Below, in pieces: positions 34,632-42,967 of a stretch of DNA of 47,517 bases; position 1 is the stretch's first letter; every line of letters begins with the position of its first letter. The stretch spans positions 1 through 47,517 of the forward strand of contig DASVDQ010000005.1 of assembly GCA_036381035.1 (NCBI GenBank), given 5' to 3'. This DNA is from Trueperaceae bacterium (GTDB lineage Bacteria; Deinococcota; Deinococci; Deinococcales; Trueperaceae). Made by a program: the position numbers and the translations under genes. The notes under the pieces were generated by a model. It was not told where the DNA came from, searched no databases, and saw only the letters and a list, made by a program, of their open reading frames with translations.

Positions 34632-34747
34632 TCCTCGCACTGACCTACTCTCGCAGGGGGTCGCCCCCCAACTACCATCGGCGCTGGCGTGCTTAACTTC
34701 CGAGTTCGGAATGGGATCGGGTGGGTCCACGCCGCTACGAGCACGAA
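34632..34747 (-). rRNA. rrf: 5S ribosomal RNA
   Basis: Minus-strand sequence with the conserved CCGAACTCGGAAGTTAAGC core, GCCGATGGTAGT and the GCGAGAGTAGGTC loop E/helix IV region. The terminal stem (CTTCGTGC with GTGCGAGG) pairs with G-U wobbles. It lies about 75 nt after the 23S 3' end and about 55 nt before the tRNA. The ends are accurate to a few nucleotides. Confidence 0.95.
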
Positions 34748-34952
34748 GAGGGAAAGATTGTGACAGGCGGGAATAGAAGGCAGTCAGCAGCAGCGTCTGC
34801 TCTCGGGATGAGTCCGAGAAGTGGTCAAGTCCTCGACCGATTAGTACTGGTCAGCTGAACGCGTCACCGCGCTTACACTCCCAGCCTATCAACCCGGTGG
34901 TCTTCCGGGGGTCTTACTCCCACGAGGGGATGGGAAAGCTCATCTTGGAGTC

Positions 34953-34987
<35 letters not shown>

Positions 34988-35100
34988 TCCGCACGTAGCT
35001 ACTTAGCATGTGCCGTTGGTCGACAACTAAGAAACTAGAGGTGCGTCCACTCCGGTCCTCTCGTACTAGGAGCAGCTCTCCTCAGCTTTCCTACGCCCAC

Positions 35101-35152
<52 letters not shown>

Positions 35153-35260
35153 ATTTTAACCGGCGAACAGCCGGACCCTTGGGACCTTCTTCAGCCCCAG
35201 GATATGACGAGCCGACATCGAGGTGCCAAACACCGCCGCCGCTGTGAACGCTCGGGCGGT

Positions 35261-35314
<54 letters not shown>

Positions 35315-35641
35315 GAGGTACCACCGGTTCACTAGAGCCGACTTTCGTCCCTGCTCGACATGTACGTCTCGCAGTCAAGCTCCCTTATACTCTTGCGCTC
35401 TACGCACGATTTCCGACCGTGCTGAGGGAACCTTTGCGCGCCTCCGTTACTCTTTGGGAGGCGACCGCCCCAGTCAAACTACCCACCTAACGCTGTCCCC
35501 CACCCGGATGACGGGCGCAGGTTAGACGGTCGAACCAGTCAGGGTGGTATTTCACCGGTGACTCCACCGAGCCTAGCGGCCCGGCTTCACAGTCTCCCAC
35601 CTATCCTACACAGACCAGTCCAAACGTCAGCATCAAGCTGT

Positions 35642-35673
<32 letters not shown>

Positions 35674-35789
35674 GCGGGTAGGCCGCATCTATACGGCCAG
35701 TTCAATTTCACCGAGTCCCTGGTTGAGACAGCGCTCCAGTCGTTACACCATTCGTGCAGGTCAGAACTTACCTGACAAGGAATTTCGCT

Positions 35790-36068
35790 TATCGATCTTG
35801 CCCAGACTTCCTGGGTGGACTGAGGCCTTGTCCTCCGTCCCTGCATGTCGCCATGCAGATGGGACCATATCTTCATCCAGCTTTGTGGATGTTCGGCGTG
35901 TGGTCTCTGAGGGGTCATGCTCTGGCGAGCAGCGGACTTCCCTGCTGATTGCCTGCACCACGCGGATTTTCACTGCCCTTTCGGGCGAGTACCGGTGGAT
36001 ACTCAGGGTTTCCAGCATATAGCCGAATGCAACCCTCGCCATTGCTGACGAGGAGGGCAGCTATTCCT
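35790..36068 (-). ncRNA. Group I intron 2 in 23S rRNA (site equivalent to E. coli 1931)
   Basis: About 279 nt on the transcribed strand between exon CCTAAGGT and exon AGCGAAATTCC. The catalytic core is clear: AATCAGCAGGGAAG, the R element CAGAGACCACACGC and the S element AAGATATGGTCC, whose GACCA (35905-35901) and TGGTC (35867-35863) form P7. A hairpin CTGCATG-GCGA-CATGCAG carries a GNRA loop. U1931 can pair with G in CTGCC just inside the intron, a possible P1 with the expected U-G. The AG shared by both boundaries leaves the exact ends ambiguous by 2 nt (alternative 35788-36066). No homing endonuclease is encoded. Site numbers are from remembered E. coli numbering. Confidence 0.88.
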
Positions 36069-36082
36069 ACCTTAGGACCGTT

Positions 36083-36365
36083 CTCTATGTTGGCCGGCTA
36101 CTGCCGGCTGGCCTCTCGGCCCTCCATGTCGCCATGGAGATCGGACCATATCATCTCGCTTCGAAGCGGCGGCTTTCGGTTGCTTCGTGCGAGCTCAGCG
36201 TGTGGTCTCTGGGGATTCTCCTACGCTTGCGCATAGGAGCCTTTCCTGCTGATTGTCCGCACCTCACACATTTTCACTGCCTGGCGAAGCCAGACGAGTA
36301 GTGGAGGATACTCGGAGTTTCCAGCATATGGCTGAGTTTTTTTGCGTAACTACAACGGTCAACTT
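36083..36365 (-). ncRNA. Group I intron 1 in 23S rRNA (site equivalent to E. coli 1917)
   Basis: A 283-nt self-splicing-type intron between exon GGCCGTAACTAT and exon AACGGTCC. P1 pairs exon CGTAACTAT (36374-36366) with internal guide GTAGTTACG (36353-36345), placing U1917 opposite G at the splice site. P10 pairs the adjacent GACCGTT (36360-36354) with the 3' exon AACGGTC perfectly. P7 is GACCA (36207-36203) with TGGTC (36148-36144). Hairpins CTCCATG-GCGA-CATGGAG and GGCC-GAGA-GGCC have GNRA loops. The intron ends in G. Conserved blocks AATCAGCAGG, CAGAGACCACACGC and GATATGGTCC are shared with intron 2. No reading frame for a homing endonuclease. Confidence 0.93.
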
Positions 36366-38322
36366 ATAGTTACGGCCGCCGTTCACTGGGGCTTCAGTTC
36401 GGCGCTTGCACGCCTCCCGTTGACCTTCCAGCACCGGGCAGGTGTCACACCCTATACATCCCCTATGCGGGTTAGCAGAGTGCTGTGGTTGTGGTAAACA
36501 GTCGCTAGAGCCGGTTTACTGTGCCCGCCTCGGGCAGATCGGATGATCAACCCTACACGCGGGACCCCTTCTCCCGAAGTTACGGGGCCAATTTGCAGAG
36601 TTCCTTAACCAGGGTTCTCTCGCGCGCCTTAGTGCTCTTACACTCGCCCACCTGTGTCGGTTTTGGTACGGGCGCCGTCGCTTCGACGTTTAGAGGTTTT
36701 TCTTGGCACCATGGATTCGACCAGTTATCAGCCCCGTAGGGCCTTCCCGACGTACGTCACCTACGCGGAGGGCGGGTTTTCCTGTCCCTCCAGGCTTCGC
36801 ACGCCGCCGGGCATAGCCGTAGCTCCGGATGGCCTATCCTAATGCGTCACCCCATCACTCCACGACGGCGGGGCAGGAATATTGACCTGCTGTCCATCGA
36901 CTACGCCTTTCGGCCTCGCCTTAGGTCCCGCCTAACCCTGAGAGGACGACCCTTGCTCAGGAAACCTTGGGCTTTCGGCGGAAGGGATTCTCACCCTTCT
37001 TATCGTTACTCATTCCTGCATTCGCACTTCCGATACCTCGACGGCTCCTTGCGGTACCGCTTCGACGGCATACGGAACGCTCCCCTACCCAGCGCAGCCA
37101 AGCTGCGCTGACGCAGTTTCGGTGTGTAGCTTAGCCCCGATCATCTTCGGCGCAGAGACACTCGACTAGTGAGCTGTTACGCACTCTTTAAAGGGATGGC
37201 TGCTTCTAAGCCAACCTCCTAGCTGTCTTAGCGTCTCCACATCCTTAACCACTTAGCTACAACTTGGGGACCTTAACTGGCGCTCTGGGTTGTTTCCCTC
37301 TCGTCCACGAAAGTTAGCTCCCGTAGACTGACTCCCGGGGTATGGACCAGCAGCCTTCAGAGTTTGACAGGGTTTGGTAAGCTGGTGAGCCCCCTAGCCC
37401 AATCAGTGCTTTACAGCCGCTGGTAAACCCCCGAGGCTAGCCCTAAAGCTATTTCGGGGAGAACCAGCTATCTCCGGATTCGGTTAGCTTTTCACTCCTT
37501 ACCACAGCTCATCCCAAGAGTTTTCAACCTCAACGGGTTCGGCCCTCCACTCCCTTTTACGGAAGCTTCAGCCTGGCCATGGCAAGCTCATCCGGTTTCG
37601 GGTCTACTGACAGCGCCTGAACGCCCTGTTCAGACTCGCTTTCGCTGCGCCTCCGCCTAACGGCTTAAACTCGGCACTGCCAGTAAGTCGCAGGATCATG
37701 CTTCAAGAGGCACGCCACCACCCGTTCCCGTCCGAAGACGGGCATAGGGCTGTGACTGCTTGTAAGCACACGGTTTCAGGTACTATTTCACTCCCCTCAC
37801 GGGGTGCTTTTCACCTTTCCCTCACGGTACTGGTTCACTATCGGTCAGCCGGAATATTTAGCCTTACGGGGTGGTCCCCGTGGATTCACGCGAGGTTCCA
37901 CGTGACTCGCGCTACTCAGGTGCCGGCTAGGCTTCCGCGCCTTTCGTCTACCGGGCTGTCACCGTCTCTGGCGCGCCTTTCCAGTGCGCTTCGACTAGAC
38001 GCTCGAGTCCACGTTGCCGGTCCTACAACCCCGGTCCCCGTAGGGACCGGTTTGGGCTGTTCCCTTTTCGCTCGCCGCTACTGGGGGAATCGAGTTTTCT
38101 TTCTTTTCCTCCAGGTACTTAGATGTTTCAGTTCCCTGGGTTCCCTCCTCACAGCCTATGTATTCAGCTGTGGGTAGTGGGGGTTCGCCCCACTGGGTTT
38201 CCCCATTCGGAGATCCCCGGATCAAAGCTTGCTTCCAGCTCCCCGAGGCTTATCGCAGGTAGCCACGTCCTTCATCGGTTCGGCTGCCAAGGCATCCACC
38301 GTGTGCCCTTAGTAACTTGACC

Positions 38323-38547
38323 CACTTCTTTGGTTGGATGGGTTGAATGTAGAGCAGACACGCGACGCGAGTCTTCCTGGCTCGCGGCCCGCAGGCCGCT
38401 CGCTCTTCGACTCGGTTGGGTAATGCCTTACCCCATCGCGTCCTCGATCGTGCCGTCCCAGACGGGACGAACTCGCGATCGAGCGCTGATGCTCTTGCCT
38501 TCTATTCGCCTGTCAAAGATCTCGCCGCTTTTTGAGCGGCAAAGAAA
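38323..38547 (-). promoter_or_regulatory. 23S rRNA leader with hairpins and processing stem
   Basis: Transcribed leader of about 220 nt without a gene. A hairpin GCCGCT/AGCGGC (38524-38540) stands at or next to the predicted transcript start. A composite stem pairs 38443-38450 with 38476-38483 and 38455-38459 with 38464-38468. The last part pairs with sequence beyond the 23S 3' end to form the processing stalk. Confidence 0.6.
38511..38520 (-). promoter_or_regulatory. boxA-like antitermination element
   Basis: ATCTTTGACA on the minus strand, followed by GGCGAATAG, resembles the boxA element (TCTTTGACA-type) of rRNA leaders that loads NusB/S10. It lies about 20 nt after the predicted transcript start. 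Confidence 0.4.
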
Positions 38548-38577
38548 AGAGTACACCTTCGCGCTTGGCCGTGTCAA
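38548..38577 (-). promoter_or_regulatory. rRNA operon promoter
   Basis: Consensus TTGACA (38577-38572) and TACTCT (38553-38548) on the minus strand, 18 nt apart. The -35 box contains the TGA stop codon of the upstream antiporter gene. Confidence 0.8.
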
Positions 38578-40127
38578 GCCTGGGATACGGACGCTCCGCC
38601 CTCCTGGGCGGGCGCGACGCCCACCTCGGCGGCCTCGTCCTCGGGCGTCTCCCTGGTCGCCAGGCGCCGGGGCAGGAAGGCCGGGGGCGTGGGGGCGTCG
38701 GGGTGGTCGGAGATCAGGTACACGTGGTCCCCCGCCCGGAAGACGGTGCTCCCGCGCGGCGTCACGAGCTGGCCCTCGCGCAGGACGGCCGCGATCACGA
38801 CGTCGCCGGGCAGCTCGAGGTCCGCGATGCGGGCGCCGACGGCCCGGCTGTCCTCAGCTATGAACACGTCCGTGACCGTCGCCCCGATGGGCGCGTCGCC
38901 CCCGAGCTCGAGGCGCAGCGGGCTGCGCGGCGGCTCCTCGACGGCCAGGCCCAGGCGCTGCGCGAGCGGGCCGAGGGTGAAGCCCTGGATCACCGTGCCG
39001 ACGATCACGACGACGAAGACGACGTTGAAGATGAACTCGGCGCCGGGCACGCCGAAGCGCAGCGGGATGATCGCCAGGATGATGGGCACCGCCCCCTTGA
39101 GGCCCGCCCAGGAGAGCATCGTGCGCTCGGCGACGGAGAACGTGTAGCGCCCCAGCGACAGGCCGCGCAGCAGGCCCAGCGTGCCGAACACCGCCAGCGG
39201 CCGCGCGGCGAAGAGCACGACGGCCGTCACGGCCAGCGAGACCCCGAGGGCCGGCAGCAGCCGCTCCGGGAAGACGAGCAGGCCCAGCACCATGAACATG
39301 AGGATCTGGCTGCCCCAGGCCAGAGCCTCGGTGAAGGTGGCGATCGAGTGCCTGTGGGCCAGCCTGGCGTTGCCCACGACGAGGCCGGCGCAGTAGGCGG
39401 CGAGGAAGCCGTTGCCGCCCACGATGTTGGTGAGGGCGTAGATGAGCAGGCCGCCGGAGAGCGCGAGTATCGGGTAGAGCCCGTAGGCCTCGAGCCGCAG
39501 GTGGTTGATCAGCCACACCAGCAGGCGCGCCAGCACGATGCCGGCCACCGCGCCCATGGCCAGCTGGGTGACGACCCTGACGACGAGCCCTGGCACGTCG
39601 AACTCACCCGTCGTGATCGTCTGGGCGAAGGCCAGGGTCATGAGCAGCGCCAGCGGGTCGTTGGTGCCCGACTCGGTCTCGACGATCCCGCGCAGGCGCG
39701 AGGGCAGGCCGCGCCCCCTTATCGACGAGAAGATCGCGGCGGCGTCGGTGGAGGCCAGCACGGCGCCGAGCAGCAGGCTGGTCCGCAGGTCGAGCTGCGT
39801 CAGCCACGAGGCCGCGAGGCCGATGACGGCCATGTTGATGAGCGTGCCCACCGTGGCGAGCATGCCAGAGGGCACGATCGCGACCTGGAACAGCCGCAGC
39901 TTCGTCTCGATCCCGCCGGAGAAGAGGATCACGGCCAGCGCGATGAGGCCGATGTCGTAGGCGAGCGCGTAGTCGGAGAAGTCGATGCCCAGCGGTCCGC
40001 TGCTGCCGGCGAAGACGCCCAGGGCCACGAACAGGACGAGGGCAGGCACCCCGAACCTCGCCGAGAAGCGGGTGCTGGCGATGGCCGCTATCGCCAGCAG
40101 GCAGAAGACCGCGATGCCTACGTCCAC
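38574..40127 (-). CDS. K+ or Na+/H+ antiporter of the CPA1 family with TrkA-C domain
   Basis: A monovalent cation/proton antiporter of 517 residues (NhaP2/CvrA-like). About twelve membrane helices occupy residues 1-390. The transport core shows VILFSGGIETKL, LGAVLASTDAAAIFSSI and the Asn-Asp motif in ETESGTNDPLALLM. A soluble TrkA-C/RCK-C domain follows (about 405-485, with PGDVVIAAVLREGQLVTPRGSTVFRAGDHVYL), typical of potassium/proton antiporters regulated by ligand binding. The start is GTG 40127 with TAGAAT 6 nt upstream (leaderless). The stop codon lies in the rRNA promoter. It is divergent from mgsA. Cation preference is inferred. Confidence 0.92.
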   Translation of the reverse strand: MDVGIAVFCLLAIAAIASTRFSARFGVPALVLFVALGVFAGSSGPLGIDFSDYALAYDIGLIALAVILFSGGIETKLRLFQVAIVPSGMLATVGTLINMAVIGLAASWLTQLDLRTSLLLGAVLASTDAAAIFSSIRGRGLPSRLRGIVETESGTNDPLALLMTLAFAQTITTGEFDVPGLVVRVVTQLAMGAVAGIVLARLLVWLINHLRLEAYGLYPILALSGGLLIYALTNIVGGNGFLAAYCAGLVVGNARLAHRHSIATFTEALAWGSQILMFMVLGLLVFPERLLPALGVSLAVTAVVLFAARPLAVFGTLGLLRGLSLGRYTFSVAERTMLSWAGLKGAVPIILAIIPLRFGVPGAEFIFNVVFVVVIVGTVIQGFTLGPLAQRLGLAVEEPPRSPLRLELGGDAPIGATVTDVFIAEDSRAVGARIADLELPGDVVIAAVLREGQLVTPRGSTVFRAGDHVYLISDHPDAPTPPAFLPRRLATRETPEDEAAEVGVAPAQEGGASVSQA

Positions 40128-40133
40128 AACGCG

Positions 40134-40139
40134 ATTCTA
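40134..40139 (-). promoter_or_regulatory. -10 box of the antiporter gene (extended, leaderless type)
   Basis: TAGAAT on the minus strand, preceded by TGC, ends 6 nt before GTG 40127. Confidence 0.6.
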
Positions 40140-40187
40140 GCAGCGGCCCCGGCAGCGCCCCGACGCCGCTCGGGGCCCGCGAACCGT

Positions 40188-40193
40188 TACGCT
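40188..40193 (+). promoter_or_regulatory. -10 box of mgsA (leaderless type)
   Basis: TACGCT ends 7 nt before ATG 40201, divergent from the antiporter box 49 nt away. Confidence 0.5.
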
Positions 40194-40200
40194 TTAGCCC

Positions 40201-40599
<399 letters not shown>

Positions 40600-40851
40600 G
40601 TGAGCAAGCAGATGATCGAGGCGTTCCTCCGCGAGATGAAGGGGCGCTACCAGGAGCACATCGACGCCGTGGCGCTCCCCGATGGCACGCACGAGTACGT
40701 CGACGAGCTCGCGCGGAAGGGCGACACCGAGACCCTGCTGTTCATGCTGAAGCTCGGCTACCTCATGGGCCTGCAGACCGGCTTCGCCGCGGCCCAGAGC
40801 GGCGCCGACGGGCCCAACCCCCGCGGCGCGCCCGGCCCCCTGCAGGCCTGA
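40600..40851 (+). CDS. Small hypothetical protein coupled to mgsA
   Basis: An 83-residue acidic, mostly helical protein (MSKQMIEAFLREMKGRY, then YVDELARKGDTETLLFMLKLGYLMGLQTGFAA) with a Pro/Gly-rich tail. I do not recognise a family. The GTG start follows the mgsA stop immediately. An AGGAGG 9 nt upstream, inside the end of mgsA, is a strong ribosome binding site. The helical repeat could mediate binding to another protein, but nothing specific can be claimed. Tight coupling suggests a role linked to methylglyoxal synthase or its regulation (inference). Confidence 0.7.
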   Translation: MSKQMIEAFLREMKGRYQEHIDAVALPDGTHEYVDELARKGDTETLLFMLKLGYLMGLQTGFAAAQSGADGPNPRGAPGPLQA

Positions 40852-40959
40852 GGGGACGCCCGGGGCAGGCGGCTCGGCAGGCAGTTCCGGCGTCGCTCAG
40901 GGCGCCGCGCCCGTAAGCTCGGGTCGCAGCGCGTCCCCGAGCGCGCGTGAGGGCGGGGC

Positions 40960-41415
40960 TCAGCCGGCCGGCTCGGGGCTGGCCGCCGGCGCGGCGGCCT
41001 TCTCGTCGTGCAGCAGGACGACCTCGAACTCCAGCTCGGCCTTCAGGCTCGCGCCCACCGAGCAGTACTTGTTCGTCGCCAGGTCGACGAGCCGCTCGGC
41101 CTGCTCGCGGGTCAGCCCGGGGGCGTCGAGCACGTGGCGAGCCCTGATCTTCGTGAACGGCGAGGGCACGTCGTCGACGCGTTCGCCGACCAGCTCCACC
41201 GTGTAGCTCCGCACCTGCAGCCGCCGCTTCGCGAGCATGTGGCTCACGTCCATCGCCGCGCAGGCGCCCACGGCGTTGAGGACGAGCTGCATGGGGCTCA
41301 TGCCGGTGCGCGCGACCTTCTCGTTGTCGATCATCACCCGCTGGCCGTCGGGCGTCTCGCCCATGAAGCGCAGCCCTCCGAGGCCGTAGAGGGTGGTGGT
41401 CAGCGTCTTGGCCAT
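40960..41415 (-). CDS. OsmC-family protein
   Basis: A 151-residue member of the OsmC/Ohr superfamily, thiol-dependent peroxidases acting on organic hydroperoxides, or the less well-defined YhfA branch. Two conserved Cys are visible: one in LNAVGACAAMDVSHML (helix start) and one in ATNKYCSVGASL. The spacing fits the OsmC fold, as do the N-terminal GMSPMQL segment and the closing strand AELEFEVVLL. The C-terminus has an Ala/Pro-rich tail. TAGGCT 6 nt before ATG 41415 gives a leaderless promoter. It is divergent from the 5-formyl-THF cyclo-ligase gene. Confidence 0.88.
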   Translation of the reverse strand: MAKTLTTTLYGLGGLRFMGETPDGQRVMIDNEKVARTGMSPMQLVLNAVGACAAMDVSHMLAKRRLQVRSYTVELVGERVDDVPSPFTKIRARHVLDAPGLTREQAERLVDLATNKYCSVGASLKAELEFEVVLLHDEKAAAPAASPEPAG

Positions 41416-41421
41416 GCGGCC

Positions 41422-41427
41422 AGCCTA
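41422..41427 (-). promoter_or_regulatory. -10 box of the OsmC gene (leaderless type)
   Basis: TAGGCT on the minus strand ends 6 nt before ATG 41415. Confidence 0.5.
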
Positions 41428-41444
41428 CCCTCGCCCTCCGACCG

Positions 41445-41450
41445 TAGACT
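41445..41450 (+). promoter_or_regulatory. -10 box of the 5-formyl-THF cyclo-ligase gene
   Basis: TAGACT ends 28 nt before ATG 41479, leaving room for a short leader with a weak GGGAAG ribosome binding site. Confidence 0.4.
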
Positions 41451-41478
41451 CGCCCGGGAGAACCACTTGGGAAGCGCG

Positions 41479-42108
41479 ATGGTGCCCGACTGGCGGGCCG
41501 GATGGGACAAGGGCGCCTGGCGAGACTGGGCCAGGGAGGCGCGGGCCGCCGTGCGCGGCGCCTCGGGCGGCCTCGTCGACGCCGCCGTCTCCCGGCACCT
41601 GCTCGCCTGGGAGCGGTTCCGGGACGCGCGCTGCCTGGGCGTCTACCTGTCCTTCGGCGCCGAGGTCGACCTCGCCGACGTGATCGCCGCGGCGTGGGCG
41701 GGCGGCAAGCTCGTCGCCGCGCCCCGCGTCGGGCCCGACGGGGTCATGACCCTCCACGAGCTCAAGGAGGACGACGTGCCCGAGCGCCACCGCTTCGGCC
41801 AGCCGGAGCCGCCCGCCGCGGCGCCCGAGGTGCCGCCAGAGGACCTCGACGTGGTGCTCGTCCCCGGCCTGGCCTTCGACGAGCGCGGCCAACGCCTCGG
41901 CTACGGCCGGGGCTACTACGACCGCCTGCTGCCGCGTTTGCGTCCCGACGCGGCCGCCGTGGGCGTCGCGCCGGAGGCGCTGGTGGTGCCGGCGCTGCCG
42001 GCCGAGGAGCACGACGCCAGGGTCACGCACCTCGTCACGGAGTCCGGTCTGCGGTCGGTGGCCGGAGGCGCGGCCGGCGGGCGGCCCCTCACCCCTTCAC
42101 CCCGGTGA
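41479..42108 (+). CDS. 5-formyltetrahydrofolate cyclo-ligase
   Basis: Converts 5-formyl-THF to 5,10-methenyl-THF with ATP, returning the storage folate to one-carbon metabolism. The 209-residue protein shows the family's order: a basic N-terminal helix with WAREARAAV, GVYLSFGAEVDLADVI, KLVAAPRV and the substrate/ATP signature LVPGLAFDERGQRLGYGRGYYDRLL. The C-terminal VPALPAEEHDARVTHLVTE is also typical. The start ATG 41479 follows a weak GGGAAG. The 3' end overlaps the convergent permease gene by 20 nt. Confidence 0.93.
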   Translation: MVPDWRAGWDKGAWRDWAREARAAVRGASGGLVDAAVSRHLLAWERFRDARCLGVYLSFGAEVDLADVIAAAWAGGKLVAAPRVGPDGVMTLHELKEDDVPERHRFGQPEPPAAAPEVPPEDLDVVLVPGLAFDERGQRLGYGRGYYDRLLPRLRPDAAAVGVAPEALVVPALPAEEHDARVTHLVTESGLRSVAGGAAGGRPLTPSPR

Positions 42109-42967
42109 GCACGACGCCCTCGATGATCTGGCGCTGGAAGACGAAGAACACGACGAGGACGGGGATCACCGCCAGCGCCGAAGAGGCCATGATCAGGTTC
42201 CAGGCCGTGCCCGCCTCGCCCGAGAAGAACGCCACGCCCACGGGGATCGTCCTCATGCTCGGCGACTTCGCGATGATGAGCGGCCACAGGAACGCGTTCC
42301 AGTTGCCGACGAAGTTGAAGATGCCGAGGGCCGCGAGGCCCGGGCCCACCAGCGGCAGGCCGATGCGCCAGAACAGGCCGAACTCGCTGACGCCGTCCAC
42401 CCGGCCGGCGTCGAAGAGGTCGCGCGGCAGCGTCGAGAAGAACTGGCGCATGAGGAAGACGCCGAACGCCGGGATCAGCCCGGGGAAGGCGATGCCCCAG
42501 TAGGTGTTCACCCAGCCGAACTGCGTGGACATCACGTACCAGGGGATCACCAGCATCTCGGTGGGGATCATCAGCGTCGAGAGGATCAGCAGGAAGATCG
42601 CGTTGCGTCCGGGGAAGCGCAGGCGCGTGAGCGTGTAGCCCACGAGCGAGCAGAAGAACAGGACCGACGTCGTCGAGATCGCCGCGACGATGAGGCTGTT
42701 GAGGAACCAGCGCGGGAACTGCGTGTCCAGCAGCACCTCGGCGTAGTTCGCGAGCGTCCAGGTGCGCGGCAGGAAGTCGAAGCGGAAGATCTCCTGCAGG
42801 GGCTTGAACGAAGACAGCAGCATCCAGACGAACGGGAACGCCATGACGACGCCGCCCAGCGTGAGCAGTACGTAGGCGACAACGCGCCCGACGCTCGGGC
42901 GCCGGCGCCGCGCCGCGGACACGCCGGCGACGGTCGGGGCCGTCCTGGCGGCGTCGACGACGGCCAT
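42089..42967 (-). CDS. Sugar ABC transporter permease (MalG type)
   Basis: A 292-residue inner-membrane permease with an Arg-rich cytoplasmic N-terminus and six membrane helices. The sequence GRVVAYVLLTLGGVVMAFPFVWMLLSSFKP is a typical first segment. The EAA-type loop lies around DLFDAGRVDGVSEFGLFWRIGLPL. The C-terminus QRQIIEGVVLTGVKG is diagnostic of carbohydrate permeases of this class. ATG 42967 shares one base with the stop of the partner permease (TGATG). No ATPase gene accompanies it. Confidence 0.92.
   Translation of the reverse strand: MAVVDAARTAPTVAGVSAARRRRPSVGRVVAYVLLTLGGVVMAFPFVWMLLSSFKPLQEIFRFDFLPRTWTLANYAEVLLDTQFPRWFLNSLIVAAISTTSVLFFCSLVGYTLTRLRFPGRNAIFLLILSTLMIPTEMLVIPWYVMSTQFGWVNTYWGIAFPGLIPAFGVFLMRQFFSTLPRDLFDAGRVDGVSEFGLFWRIGLPLVGPGLAALGIFNFVGNWNAFLWPLIIAKSPSMRTIPVGVAFFSGEAGTAWNLIMASSALAVIPVLVVFFVFQRQIIEGVVLTGVKG

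Noticed and set aside
38511-38516. A second TTGACA in the rRNA leader as a tandem promoter
   Set aside because: No acceptable -10 at 16-18 nt (AGCATC found); the context fits a boxA-like element better.
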